A DNA stretch of 64,000 nt from Blepharisma japonicum. Its lineage: Eukaryota; Ciliophora; Heterotrichea; Heterotrichida; Blepharismidae. A model generated the notes under the pieces. The model did no database searches. It worked only from the letters and a program-made list of their open reading frames with translations, and had not been told where the DNA came from. A program made the position numbers and the translations under genes. This document shows, in pieces, positions 21,660 to 32,724 of the stretch; the stretch's first letter is position 1, and each line of letters opens with the position of its first letter. The DNA lies in NCBI GenBank assembly GCA_949751835.1, contig CATKHK010000064.1, forward strand, positions 124,001 through 188,000, in the 5' to 3' direction.

Positions 21660-23724
21660 ATGAATAACGATAAAGCACATTGGTGTGACTATCAACCTTT
21701 CCTATTAAACAAGCAAATGGGAAGAAGACAGAGTGGCGAAACAGAATTATGGCGTCTTCACTCAGTTACTGGATTCAAGTTAATTCCTCAAAACATTGAA
21801 GAGCTTGGACTTCTTCAGAAATATAAGTCAAGTAGTCCAGAATCAATAGGGTGTGAAGTAGTTATTGGAATTTTTATTCAGCCTGAGCAAGGGTCGCACT
21901 TCCCTGCAACAATGGAAGAAATTGCCAAAAACTTAGAAAGCTTCAAAGACAAAGATCTCTCAGTTCTCTGCATTGTAATCGCAGATGGAAGAAAAAACTT
22001 GAAAGCAATAAGCAACATTGACTGGCTTGGTAATACTTTACTCAGTTTATTATGATGAAAGAAAAATAACTGATCGATTTAATTTAAATCAAGACAATGA
22101 TGAAATTTCATCTAAATATATTGTAGAAAACCCAGCAGATCCTCATGCAGATGAAGAGCTTGCTCACATGTTTATGCACAAAAACTGGCCAGAGAGAAAT
22201 GAAAAATACAACCTTGATCTAATTTTTTGCATAAAGGAAAAATACTCAGGAAAGCTGAACTCCCACTTGTGATTCTTTGGTGGCTTTTGCCAGCATATCA
22301 ACCCTCGAATAGTCATGCTGCTGGATGCTGGGATCGAGCCAGATAATAATTCTTTATTTTATATGTACATGGCTCTTCGAGCCGATAAAAATCTTGCTGG
22401 ATGCACTGGAGAACTGAAACCAAATGCAAATAACATCAGAAAAATTTTTCGGTATGCTCAACTCTTTGAGTATAAAACAATTTTCATGCTGGATAAAGCT
22501 CTAGAAAGTCTTTTTGGCTACATTTCAAGTCTTCCTAGCTATTTTAGTGCATATCAATGGAAAGCTTTAAGCATGGATATTCTTTTGGGAACTCATTTTA
22601 AATCCATTTGCCATCCTGAAGAAATTGATGCTGCAAACTCAAACTATTATCTTTCCGTGGATAGACTATTGAGCTTATCTCTTTTTATGCAAAGGGATCA
22701 TAGATACACTTTGAGGTATATTAAAAGATCTAAGGCAAAAATTAACGTTTCAAATAAAATTTACAAAATCATGCTTACAAGAAGAAAATGGATAAATGGG
22801 ACTTGGTTCATTTTACTGGAATCTCTCAAAAATTCTTACATGATTCTTTGCTGTAAAACACTGCATCCATGATATAGGATTGTCTTTTTTGGCATACAAA
22901 TGATCTTATTTGTTACCAACTTCTTTTTTTCTTGAATGATTGTGGGATATTTTTTCGTGTTCTTATCTCAAGGTTTGAGAAAAAAAGCTGAAGATGATGA
23001 TTGGGATATTCATGTGCAAGACATTCTTATGATTTTTTATGGCCTAATCCTTGAATATATTATGATCCTTTCTTTAGGAGTTTCTCCCAAAAAGGCAAAT
23101 AAATGCTTGACAGTCCTAAGCTGAATTCTTTTAGCTATTTCTATTGTAAGCGTATTTTTCTTTCTGACATACTGATTCCAGGAGCCAGGTGGAGGCTATT
23201 CAGATATTTACCTTGCAGCTTTTCTTATCGCTACTGGATTATTTGTGTTAAATATTCTTTTCCATTTAGAGATTTTATGCAGTATCCCTCATTATATTGC
23301 TTTAATACCAGTTCTCGTTAATATCTGCATGATTTATTCCATTTGTAATATTCACGACTGCTCAAATAGTGACCCAGAAAAAATCACTGAAAGAGAAAGG
23401 GACCAAATCGTCCGCTTTCAGCCCTTTAGAGCTTTTTGGCTTCTTGTATGGATTTTAACGAATGGAATTTTTGCCTACTTTCTGTATGAGTTAATTGAAG
23501 CAAAACAGATGAATGTGCTAATGGGTATAGCCATGATTGGAATGCTAAATATTATTATCAGACTGATTGGAGGATTATTTTACCATTTGAAAGAATTCAT
23601 CTTAAATAAGTATGACGATAAGGTTGATCTTAGTAGACCGATTGAAGGAGATTCGCAAAACAACTCTGCACAAGTTTTGATTGAAATGCCGAGTTTATCT
23701 GAAAATTCTTCTTTAACTTTATAA
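21660..23724 (+). CDS. Chitin synthase paralogue with altered catalytic motifs
   Basis: A 682-residue protein after removing a 16-nt intron at 22031-22046. It parallels the chitin synthase at 13761 block for block: the LNSHLWFFGG block, VMLLDAGIEP, LDKALESLFGYISSLP, HFKSICHPE, then SVDRLLSLSL and LTRRKWINGTWF, then about seven membrane helices including ICNIHDC. Three changes stand out. Asp-Val-Gly-Thr is Asp-Ala-Gly-Ile, the catalytic EDR is VDR (Val328), and QRRRW is TRRKW (Thr368). The long acidic/IQ/coiled C-terminal extension of the first copy is absent, as is part of its N-terminus. Activity is therefore doubtful; it may be a regulatory partner or a synthase with another acceptor. TGA reads as Trp at several conserved positions, for example SHLWFF. 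Confidence 0.85.
22031..22046 (+). other. 16-nt intron in second chitin synthase gene
   Basis: GTAATACTTTACTCAG, A at position 11. Removal restores the frame from IDWL into VYYDERK, matching the paralogue. Confidence 0.85.
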
Positions 23725-24032
23725 TTAAAAAATTAAAAATCATTTTCAGAATCAATTAGCACTAAATCATTACAAGAAATTTCAATCAGAGAAAGAAAAA
23801 TTATCTTTATGAGATCTGCTCTTAATATTAATAAACAGTAGCTACTTTTAATTATATTACACTCTTAAGCCTGAGGCCCTTAAACTCATAAGCCCATGCA
23901 AATAGATTACATAGAATTTTTAAAAGACAGTGTTTTAGCGATAATCAGCCTAAAGTCACATGAAAATATTTTTTAATTTTGGATAAAACTCTAAGTTTGC
24001 TGGCCCCTTATTTAAATTTCTCAAATTTAATA
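23725..24032. other. Intergenic, no gene seen
   Basis: Short AT-rich spacer. The frame of the next gene extends upstream to about 23979 without an ATG, so part of this may be coding if an unrecognised start or intron exists. Confidence 0.45.
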
Positions 24033-25349
24033 ATGACAGCTTCTATCGAAGAACTTTCTTCCTCCCTGCACGAGACCTTAGTAAATCACAAAGTTTTCGA
24101 AACTGTTCAAGGGAACCAGCTCCGATCTCAAATCATTTCTTCTCTTACACAAGAATTTCAAGCCTGGTGCCCTCAAGGCAAAGTTATAGCATTCGGATCT
24201 TACAAGCTAGGAGTCCATTCTCCGAACACAGATTTGGATATTTTGTGTATTGCACCGAAAAATGTTTCTCGTTCAGAATTCCAAACTGAATTTTATGAGC
24301 GCTTGTCCTCTATGAATGGTGTGTTCTATTGTCATGGCGTGTTTCGTACCAAAGTCCCGATAATTAAACTTATAATAGAAAACACAGCAGTCGACCTCTT
24401 ATATGCAAATGTCGATGCGGAAAACTTACTTGACGACACAATTTTTGATGTTTGTGACGAAGCGACAATGCTCAGCCTGAACGGATATAGAAATAATGAA
24501 ATTTTGCTAAGGCTTGTTCCTGACATAGAAAAATATCAAATGGTTTTGAGGGCTATCAAGCTCTGAGCAAAAAGAAAAGGACTTTATTCTAACATCCTTG
24601 GCTTCTTAGGTGGCGCAGCATGAAGTTTGATGGCTGCAAAGGTCTGCTTGATGTATCCTGGACTTTCTGATGTAGAAATCATACACAAGTTTTTTAAGGT
24701 CTACAGCGTTTGGGATTGAAGTATTCCAATTTGCTTGACCCCAGCAGAATTTCACCAGAAAATGGACATCTACGGCACGCGAAATGCAAATGACAAAAGC
24801 TACATATCTATTATGACCCCGGCATTTCCTAGATATAATGCAGCTTACACGCTTTCCTCCTCAGGCTTTCACTTGATAAATCAAGAAGTAAAACTTGCCT
24901 ATAAAATCACAGAAGATATTTTGGCAGGCGTTGCATCATTTGATGACCTCTTTGCAGAAATTGACTTTTTTCAACAATTCAAATACTTTCTCAGGGTCGA
25001 AATTCAATCGTCAACCGCTCTGGACTTCGAAAATTGGCACGGGCTCGTATCAAGTCGATTAAAATTTTTGATAGCAGACCTCGAGTGCACTTACCCGAAG
25101 CCGAGGGTTTTGATTTACTCAAGATCATTTCCTTCTCCAAACCCAAAATTTCCATATTCAAATGCATATTACATTGGACTCAATTTCAAAGAGATGTCGT
25201 CGTCAACAATTGACTTGAGGTCACCTGTGACCAACTTCTGCCAGATCCTCAATGAACAGAAACCAAACCCGGCCACCATGAATATTAGGATTCGATTCAT
25301 CCCAAGAAATCATTTAGAGCCTTTTATAGTGAAGCCGATACTTACATAG
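24033..25349 (+). CDS. Nuclear poly(A) polymerase
   Basis: A 438-residue enzyme that adds poly(A) tails to mRNA. The nucleotidyltransferase domain has FGSYKLGVHSPNTDLDILC, giving the helical Gly-Ser motif and two catalytic Asp residues, and the third in TAVDLLYAN. The central domain has LNGYRNNEILLRLVP, then LRAIKLWAKRKGLYSNILGF with Trp from TGA, then WSLMAAKVCLMYPG. The C-terminal RNA-binding domain runs about 310-438 with YPKPRVLIYSRSFPSPNP. Length is that of a core polymerase without the Ser/Thr-rich tail of animals. The frame is open upstream to 23979 but contains no ATG, so the start at 24033 (MTASIEEL) is the best available; the family usually has a few more residues before it. Confidence 0.92.
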
Positions 25350-25561
25350 CTGCTTTTCTGTAATTAATAATTAAAAAATTTCTTCCACACAAATACTCTA
25401 TATTTCATTTAAAGTATAAATTTATACTATCCACTTAATTTTTAAAGCTAAGCAAATAGGTTTTATCTAAAACATATCAAAATTTTTAGTAGAAATCCCG
25501 ATATTTAATAATTAAAGGTAAAATGTTTCATCAAATATTCAGCTTATTATAAGAAAACTCA

Positions 25562-27232
25562 ATGGGAATTTGTTGCCAGCGAGATATTAAATTGAGATTT
25601 CCTCCATATGCTGAAGGAATAAAATTTTCTAATTTATCACCACATGCAATCCTCGACAGTAATGAATAAAAAGATGTAAGAGAATGTTATGATTTTATCA
25701 AAGTTATAGGCTACGGGCAATTTGGAACAGTTAGAGAAGCCATAAAATTGCCAAATGCAAAGCCATTGAAAATTACAAATGAAGCCACCAAAGGAAAGCA
25801 TTATGCAGTTAAGTCAATTTCAAAAGAAAGAGTATTGAAAGAGACTGAATCACTAAGAAGAGAGCTAGAAATTTTGCAGATTGTAGATCACCCTAACATC
25901 ATTAAAATGTACGAAATATATGAAGACCTAAAATATATACACATTGTGATGGATTTGTGCACAGGAGGTGACCTTTTTGACTATTTATTACTTAAAGGGA
26001 CTTTAAATGAAATGGAAGTAGCAACTATCATGAAAAAACTGATGCTTGGGGTAAAACATCTCCATAGACTTAACGTGTGTCACCGAGACCTAAAACCGGA
26101 AAATTTTATGCTGAGTCATCCAGGGCCTGATGCTGAAATAAAAATTATTGACTTTGGGATGTCTATAAAATTTACCAATAACCAAATGAACACTATGGTT
26201 GGGACGCCTTATTATTTAGCTCCTGAAATGATGCATGAAACATATGGCAAAGAGTGTGATTACTGATCTCTTGGCGTAATAATGTACTTCTTACTTGTTG
26301 GGAAGCACCCATTTATTGGAGTCAACGTTAATGATGTGTTCATGAGAATATCTAGAGGAAAATTTTCATTTTCTCATCCAAAATGGGCAAATATTTCTAA
26401 TGAAGCAAAAGACTTAATCTCCAGACTTCTTGTGCTGGACCCAACCCAACGTTATAATATGTCTCAGGCATTAATGCATCCTTGATTTCAGCTTTTTATG
26501 GTCAACCAGCCAGAGCCTGTCAATTTAAATATTTTTAATTCTTTAAAGAACTATAAGGCCAGAGGAAAGCTTTGACAAGAAACTATGAAATTGGTAGTTA
26601 AAAACCTTTCTGAAGAACAAATTTCAGAACTTCACAATGCTTTTGTGTCTTTAGATATAGCAAATCAGGGTTACATTACTGCAATTGATATAGAGCAAGC
26701 TATGATTAGGCAGGGCCATGAAATTTTCCTTGATGATTTTCACAGCATGATTAGAAACATAGATTATATTGGAAAAGGAAAATTAAATTACACAGAGTTC
26801 ATTGTAGCTGTTCTCGATAGGAAAAAGATTTTAAATGAAGAACTCATATGGGATGTTTTTAAAAAGTTTGACCTTGTATGAAATATGTAGAATAATGAGG
26901 AGAAAATCGGAGTGAAAGAATTAAAAACGGCACTTGAAGTAGCGGGATGCTCCCTTAGTAGCAATGATTTTAATGAAATCGTAAATGAATTTCAATTGAA
27001 AGCTGGAGAATTTATGGATTTCGCTCATTTCAAAGAAATAATGATGTGCTTTTCCGAGGACAACTCACAAAGATTTTCATTAGGAACAGAAGAATCACCA
27101 AGAAATTCAGCAAGGAGGCTCTCGAAGCAAAGATTGAGTATACGAAGAGTTAGTCGAATTTCAGAAAGAAGAAGTAGCACAAACTCAAAAGTTTCTGCCA
27201 GCGATTTTCCTGTGTGCAAAACAATGACATAA
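25562..27232 (+). CDS. Calcium-dependent protein kinase (CDPK) with N-myristoylation signal
   Basis: A 546-residue protein after removing two 15-nt introns. MGICC at the start is a typical myristoylation plus palmitoylation signal, so the kinase is probably membrane-bound. The kinase domain (about 40-315) has VIGYGQFGTVREA, YAVKSISK, HRDLKPENFM, IIDFGMS, GTPYYLAPEMM and DYWSLGVIMYFLL. A junction helix links to four EF-hands. EF1 (ANQGYITAID) and EF2 (YIGKGKLNYTE) keep only some calcium ligands, EF3 (DLNNEEKIGVKE) looks complete once the second intron is removed, and EF4 is degenerate. A Ser/Arg-rich tail follows. TGA codes Trp in DYWSLGV and HPWFQLF. Its end lies 43 bases from the end of the convergent STT3 gene. 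Confidence 0.93.
25659..25673 (+). other. 15-nt intron 1 of CDPK gene
   Basis: GTAATGAATAAAAAG, A at position 10. Contains an in-frame TAA; removal joins the MGICC leader to the kinase domain. Confidence 0.85.
26876..26890 (+). other. 15-nt intron 2 of CDPK gene
   Basis: GTATGAAATATGTAG. Contains an in-frame TAG; removal rebuilds the third EF-hand loop exactly. Confidence 0.92.
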
Positions 27233-27275
27233 GCAAACCTATCATTAAATACCCTGGATTATTTTATTATATAGT

Positions 27276-29453
27276 CTATCTTGAAGGAAATATCTCATGC
27301 GGGCTCATTTCATCGCGATTAGATTCTGGGAGTAATTCAAATATTCTTACAATCCAATTTTTGGATGTAAATGCCTCTCTAAAATACTTCAGTTTGATAT
27401 CTTTTTCTCCGATTTCTGCTTTTCTTACTGCATCATAGCCTGCAACTCTTCCGTTTCTATTAACTTCTCCAAATCTATAATATGAAAGTCTATACATCAA
27501 GCAATCCCTCATAGTTTGTGATGCACCTCCATCAACTCTATAGACTCCATTGCTTTTGTAGTTGCTTTCCTTTATATGAGGAAAAACTCCTCCTGCAATT
27601 CTTATCATCCACAAAAATTTATTAATGTCATCTCCTGAGTATCCATTGTAGCCTCCAAAGATAACCAGAACGTAATTTACATCTAATTTTCTCAATAAAG
27701 CAGCAGCTTCCTCTTCGTCACTGCCAAAAATCATTCCCATAGTAGCTATATGAGTATTATTTCATGTATTATTGTCAACCATAACTGTTCGATTTCCCAT
27801 CCCAGTTATCTGGTAACCATAATCCCACCATGACATTATTCTCGAATTTTGTTCTGTGTTCATACGAAGCCAATAATAAGCCTCCCTGTAGTCATCAACA
27901 ATTATTCGCTCCCCATTATTGCCAGTACTTGACATAATTATAGATGGACTCGAATAACTTGCAGCACCAGCCCAAACACTATGCCATATATATAGCATCG
28001 AGAATCCTCCAATAATCATAATTACTGGTAGCGATAATTCAATGGGAATTCCATAGGCAGGCTTTTTAGGTTTTTCTTCAGAGTCCTTGGTATCAATATA
28101 TTTTATTCATTTTTTGTAGTGAATAACATGTCTGACAAAAATTTGCAAAGTTTCTGAAACTCCGATCCCAGAGAGAACGCAAAGTGCAGGTGCAAGAACA
28201 AGTAGTAGCCTAACCATAACAGATGCAAAATACACGGCTAAAACACCATATAAAGCAATAAAAAGCCTGGCTTCAGTATATTCTACCAAGCAATAATAGA
28301 GGCCAAGAGGTGCAAAAACAGTCAAAACATGCATGTCAAAAAAGAAAGAGGACCAAGTTGTAGGCTGATGTTCAGAAACTGAAGCTATAATTGGGATGAA
28401 CTTTTTAGCATAAGTAGGGTCAAGTAAAGACATCGATCTTCCACTCCAGACCATTTTTCTTGTCAAAGTTACGTACAGTGCATAAAGAACAATAAAAAAG
28501 AGCGAGCCATATATCATAAATCTCATAATAAGCCTAAATCTTTGTTCACCAATCTTCTCTTTTACCCAATCGCACACATAATAAATATTTATAAAGATAA
28601 ATACCAAATGTGATGCTAAATGCTCTGAAGAGGTCACTCCAAGGAAGCCGATAAAAGGGATTTGCATTGCTAGTAGTGTACCAAGTATATGGAAAGTGCA
28701 ATAAGCAATATACATATTATTGCTGAATTTGCCTATAAAAATCAATCCTGTCACATAAATTGGGATAACGTTAATAATGAAGGTATACCCTCCCCATGAC
28801 GCTGCCATGTAGAAGAATGCCAAAGAAGCCATGCTGCTCCAAATCAAAGATCCCTACATAAAAAATACAGTTTTTGAAGCTTTAATAAATAGATAAAACG
28901 TAAACATCATCGCAAAAATAGCTGTTCCTTCGTAATCATAACTCCCTGCTACTGATCTAGATATGTAGGCTGGCACTACGCTTATAAAAAGCGCTCCAAA
29001 TAATGCAGGCTCTGATTTATTTGTAATTTCTTTAGTTAATAGGTAGCAAGATAGGGCTGTAAGAGCTGAAAATATAGGCGCTAGAAATACGCACACGTTC
29101 CTTATATCTATTGGAAATGTGAGGAAATGTGAAAAGCTGTGTAATGCTAGAGAAGTAGTCATTATTCCTGGATATAAAGTGCCGCCGATCACTCTTCCAA
29201 GAGGGAACCAAGAGTATGGATCAAACCAGTTCCAGAATTCATATAATCCTTTTTCAGCTAGAAATCGAGTTGTTCTGTAATTAAACCAGGGATCAAATTC
29301 ATGAATTATGCTTTCGAAGCGAATGACCTAAATTACTCATACAGAAAAGACACGAATTATCACTGCTATCATGCAAATCATTGCAAGAATTATAATACGG
29401 AAAACTGGAGCCCAATGTATAAGCGCTTCTTTGATTCCTGTACTCGATTTCAT
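27276..29453 (-). CDS. STT3: STT3, catalytic subunit of oligosaccharyltransferase
   Basis: A 715-residue multi-span ER enzyme that transfers the lipid-linked glycan to Asn. After two 15-nt introns are removed the N-terminus reads [20 protein letters not shown], the family signature with catalytic acidic residues, followed by LYPGIM and [16 protein letters not shown], then about eleven membrane helices. The lumenal part has [20 protein letters not shown], the WWDYG substrate-sequon pocket at about residue 532, and [12 protein letters not shown]; the Trp in NTW is TGA. Another TGA gives HYKKWIKYID. The ATG at 29453 gives a short cytosolic leader. Length and order match the family throughout. 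Near-touching convergent neighbour is the CDPK gene. Confidence 0.96.
28854..28868 (-). other. 15-nt intron 2 of STT3 gene
   Basis: Coding strand GTATTTTTTATGTAG, A at position 10. Contains TAG; removal gives ASKTGSLIWSS, as in the family. Confidence 0.92.
29329..29343 (-). other. 15-nt intron 1 of STT3 gene
   Basis: Coding strand GTATGAGTAATTTAG, A at position 10. Removal joins RVFS to VIRFESI, the family signature. Confidence 0.93.
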
Positions 29454-29835
29454 ATTTATAGTGTATTTGCAAAATCTATTAGCTTATTAATTATCTGATG
29501 ATAGTTTTATCTAATCTGCACTGAGGATAATAGTTTTATAGATGTATTTATAGTCAATTTTGATTTTAGTCTTATTACTATCATAAAATCGTGCTCTGGC
29601 TATTTGAATTAGTAAAAATATTAAGAGAATATAATAAAAAATGCTGTCATTTATCGAATTGAAAAATCTTTAAAAATTAGAGGATTCCTAAATTTATATG
29701 GATTTAGTCATTTGATTTTTTTTAAAGGCAAAATTTTCATAATATGTACTACATAAAATAATATCCTAATAATTGCATTTCTATTTATCAAAAGTAGTCT
29801 TTTTTTTACAAGCAAATTAATATATATATAGTTTA
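29454..29835. other. Intergenic, no gene seen
   Basis: AT-rich spacer between two minus-strand genes; presumably the STT3 promoter and the end of the coiled-coil gene. Confidence 0.5.
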
Positions 29836-32124
29836 TTAATAATCTTTAGCATATGATCGTTTACTTGCTCTTGTGGATCCAGCTACTGAATGCGATCTCA
29901 AATGTTTTCTATCAGTTAAAGACATAAACTTTGAAGCTGAATCGTTATTATAACTTCTCTCCTTAAGGAAGAACTTTCTCGGGATTTTAATTTGAGATTT
30001 GGCATATTTTGCTTGGTCCTTCAGGGTCAATTTTTCCTTAAATTTAAGAGTCATCATCTTTTTATCAATGGCTAAGACTTCTTGCAAAATAGTGTGGGCT
30101 CTAATAGCAGATTTTACTTTTTCATCAGAAATTTCACTTGACGATTTATGATGCAAATTGAGTTTTGGAATATCTTTATTCATTAAATGCGGCAAACTTA
30201 GTTTTCTTGGCTTCAGAACTTCTTCTAATGTCGCCATTTCGTTTTTTTGAATTTGATGCCTTGGTGATCTCTCGACAATTTGATAGGTTCCATTCTCCGT
30301 GTCATTTGTGAAATCAACTGATTTTTCAAAATTTTTAATTTCTAGCTTTTTGCTTTCAAAAATTCTAGATATTTCTCGAACTTTGTTTTGATGCTTAATG
30401 TCACAACTACTAACAAACCTCAAATTTTCTTCTTTTAATTTAAGTGAGTTTTCCAAGACTCTCGAGAATTCTTCCCCAAGCAAACCAATTCTCTGCTTGA
30501 GAATTTCGTGGGACTCTGTATTTATAAGAGGAAGTTTATTAGCAATTTCTTCTCTTGATATTTCAGATAAGAAATTTTTTAGCATTTCTTCATTGAGGAA
30601 AATTCTGATAATTTGACAATCCTCAACAAAGCTTGAAAACAGCAATGACAGCTTTTTATCATTGGGGAAAAATTGAAGAAATGCCTGGGCAATCTTAGTT
30701 TTTGACAGCTTGTGAAAGAAAAGTTTCGCACTCAAATTCATTGAATCCATTCTTTGCAAGGATGGTAAGAATTTTTTTTTTATTAAAGTTACCATGCGAC
30801 GAGACTTTCTTATCGATTCTCGTTTGATTCCTTGTAAAATTGCTGCAGTTGCAGATCGAAATTCTCTTGTTAGCTTTTGCAGTTTGCCCTCTTCAACTGC
30901 TTGATCATTGATCCTTTCCAAAAAATAAACATAATTATCAATTATATGGGAAAAACAAACATATAGCAGGAGCAGTAGATTTTCAGAAAATCGTGAAGAT
31001 TCTTTAATGGTCTTCGGCACTGTTTCAATCTTATGGCGGGCTTCGTTAAAAGTGCTGTTAGGAACACTATCAATAATCCCTGAGTTTTCACGTTTTAAAT
31101 TATCGAGCTCTTGATCAAATGTCAGAAACTCATCTTTTTTGATCGCTTGAAGGAGTGAAAGTTCTTGATACCTAGTACTCAAAGAAGTTTCCTTGAAAAT
31201 TAATTCTTTATAACATAATATAATTTCATCAATTTCCAGCTGACTAATTCCGTGAGTGATATCACATTCATGATTATTTCGGCCCATGATGTCTTCTATC
31301 TTTTTAAAATGATAAAAATAGGTTGCAAGTGCTTTCTTCATTTCTTGCAGTTCATTATGAGATTGCTTCAGAGTAATTTCATTTTCAATCAGCTGATCCA
31401 CTAAATTCTTCTTTGCAGATTCATTGATTTTTTTCTGGATACTAAAAAAGCCCATTCTTTCTATTATATCTTCAGATTTATTTGCAACACTCTGCTTCAT
31501 TATGCTTAGTTTCTTATAGTTACTTTCAAAGTCAGTTTTTGATTTTTCTACTGCCTCTTGGTATTTATCAGTCTGAAATTGCACAATAACTGAGTTATTT
31601 TTTGATGTAAATTTATTTTGCAGCAATGATGAATGATGTTTTGTTATTCTTGAGTGCGTATCACCCATCTCTTTGAGTCTTTGACTCAAAATCATTGCAG
31701 AAAGTCTCTCCTTTGCTCTCATTTTGGATAAGGCTTCAGAATTTTTGGTTTCAAGTGAAACTTTCGACTCCTGCTCCAAAACTTGCCTCAATAAGTCGCT
31801 GGCTTTGTTTTGCAATGGGAGTTGAGAATTTGTAACGTTTTCAATTGCAATTCTTTCGAGTTTTCTAACGGTTTCTTCCAATACTCCAAGCGCATTTTGC
31901 TTTGAGCTATTTTCAGAGACCAGTAGATTTAGTTGGTTCCTTAGCTTTACTTGCTCTGATAAATCTACGCTTTTAATATTTTCAATTTCTTGCGTTTTTG
32001 AAGTGTATTGCTGTTCTATTTCTTGCTTAAGCCGAAATGTTTCAATCTTTAATATGTTTTCTGAGCGCAAATAGTCATCAGGGAAAGGACTATTTTCGTG
32101 AAGACTAATGTTCTGTTCATTCAT
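29836..32124 (-). CDS. Coiled-coil protein of unknown function
   Basis: A 762-residue protein I do not recognise. It is almost entirely charged and helical: long heptad-like stretches at about residues 25-110 (FRLKQEIEQQYTSKTQEIEN), 130-370 and 540-620, with no membrane segment, no ATPase motif and no zinc-binding Cys. The middle part (about 385-520) is less charged and contains KKKFLPSLQRMDSMNLSAKL and FLQFFPNDKKLSLLFSSF, which may be a globular domain. The C-terminal 130 residues are basic and Ser-rich. No TGA occurs in frame, so it is the only long gene here open in the standard code as one piece besides CBS and PP2C. A cytoskeletal or basal-body role is plausible by composition only. Confidence 0.75.
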   Translation of the reverse strand: MNEQNISLHENSPFPDDYLRSENILKIETFRLKQEIEQQYTSKTQEIENIKSVDLSEQVKLRNQLNLLVSENSSKQNALGVLEETVRKLERIAIENVTNSQLPLQNKASDLLRQVLEQESKVSLETKNSEALSKMRAKERLSAMILSQRLKEMGDTHSRITKHHSSLLQNKFTSKNNSVIVQFQTDKYQEAVEKSKTDFESNYKKLSIMKQSVANKSEDIIERMGFFSIQKKINESAKKNLVDQLIENEITLKQSHNELQEMKKALATYFYHFKKIEDIMGRNNHECDITHGISQLEIDEIILCYKELIFKETSLSTRYQELSLLQAIKKDEFLTFDQELDNLKRENSGIIDSVPNSTFNEARHKIETVPKTIKESSRFSENLLLLLYVCFSHIIDNYVYFLERINDQAVEEGKLQKLTREFRSATAAILQGIKRESIRKSRRMVTLIKKKFLPSLQRMDSMNLSAKLFFHKLSKTKIAQAFLQFFPNDKKLSLLFSSFVEDCQIIRIFLNEEMLKNFLSEISREEIANKLPLINTESHEILKQRIGLLGEEFSRVLENSLKLKEENLRFVSSCDIKHQNKVREISRIFESKKLEIKNFEKSVDFTNDTENGTYQIVERSPRHQIQKNEMATLEEVLKPRKLSLPHLMNKDIPKLNLHHKSSSEISDEKVKSAIRAHTILQEVLAIDKKMMTLKFKEKLTLKDQAKYAKSQIKIPRKFFLKERSYNNDSASKFMSLTDRKHLRSHSVAGSTRASKRSYAKDY

Positions 32125-32724
32125 TTTGATTGCTTTATGGAATATTAATTTAATTAATTTATGATCTTTATTGTTGGGTATTCATTTATGACTATTGTTT
32201 TGAGTGAAATAATATGACGAAGTTATAAATAATCCTGCTGTTTTAATTATTTCTCACCCCTACAATTTTAATTCTGACTCTTGCTTGTATCCAAAATTAG
32301 AAAATGTTGATGCGATTAGTGAACAAAGCCTAGTACTATTATCCAAAAACTTTTGGCAATTAGAAGAACGAACTGAATTGAGGAGTTTTCTTCATCAAAA
32401 AGACTTTCTTGTGAAGATTGCAGATGCAGGAGTTATCTTCAAATTTTAATTAATATTTTGAGAAATGGTGAGTAAAATAACTAAATATAATGGCATCCGC
32501 TTTGCTTAAATGTATTTTTTGGGATTAATTAGTAGTATAATATCTTATATAATATTTAATAGAATTTCTTTCATATAAAATGAGAAATAAGATATTTTTC
32601 TATAATTATGAATAGAAAATATTAAGATTTAAAGATTAGTTTTCTAGATATGTTTTTATTTTTTATAATTTCATTTTGTCAATTTTGATAGAGAACTTCT
32701 AATATATGTTGAGAAAATATTTTA
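32125..32724. other. Intergenic with a start-less coding-like stretch at 32213-32449
   Basis: On the plus strand 78 codons ending in a normal TAA read as ordinary protein: PAVLIISHPYNFNSDSCLYP, KNFWQLEERTELRSFLHQKD, KIADAGVIFKF. A TAA lies directly upstream and there is no ATG in frame; no 15-16 nt GT-AG intron links it to a start. It may be the 3' end of a lost gene. The family is not recognisable. Confidence 0.4.

Noticed and set aside
25668-25670. Internal TAA in the CDPK gene as a disabling mutation
   Set aside because: It lies within a 15-nt GT-AG intron whose removal keeps the frame.
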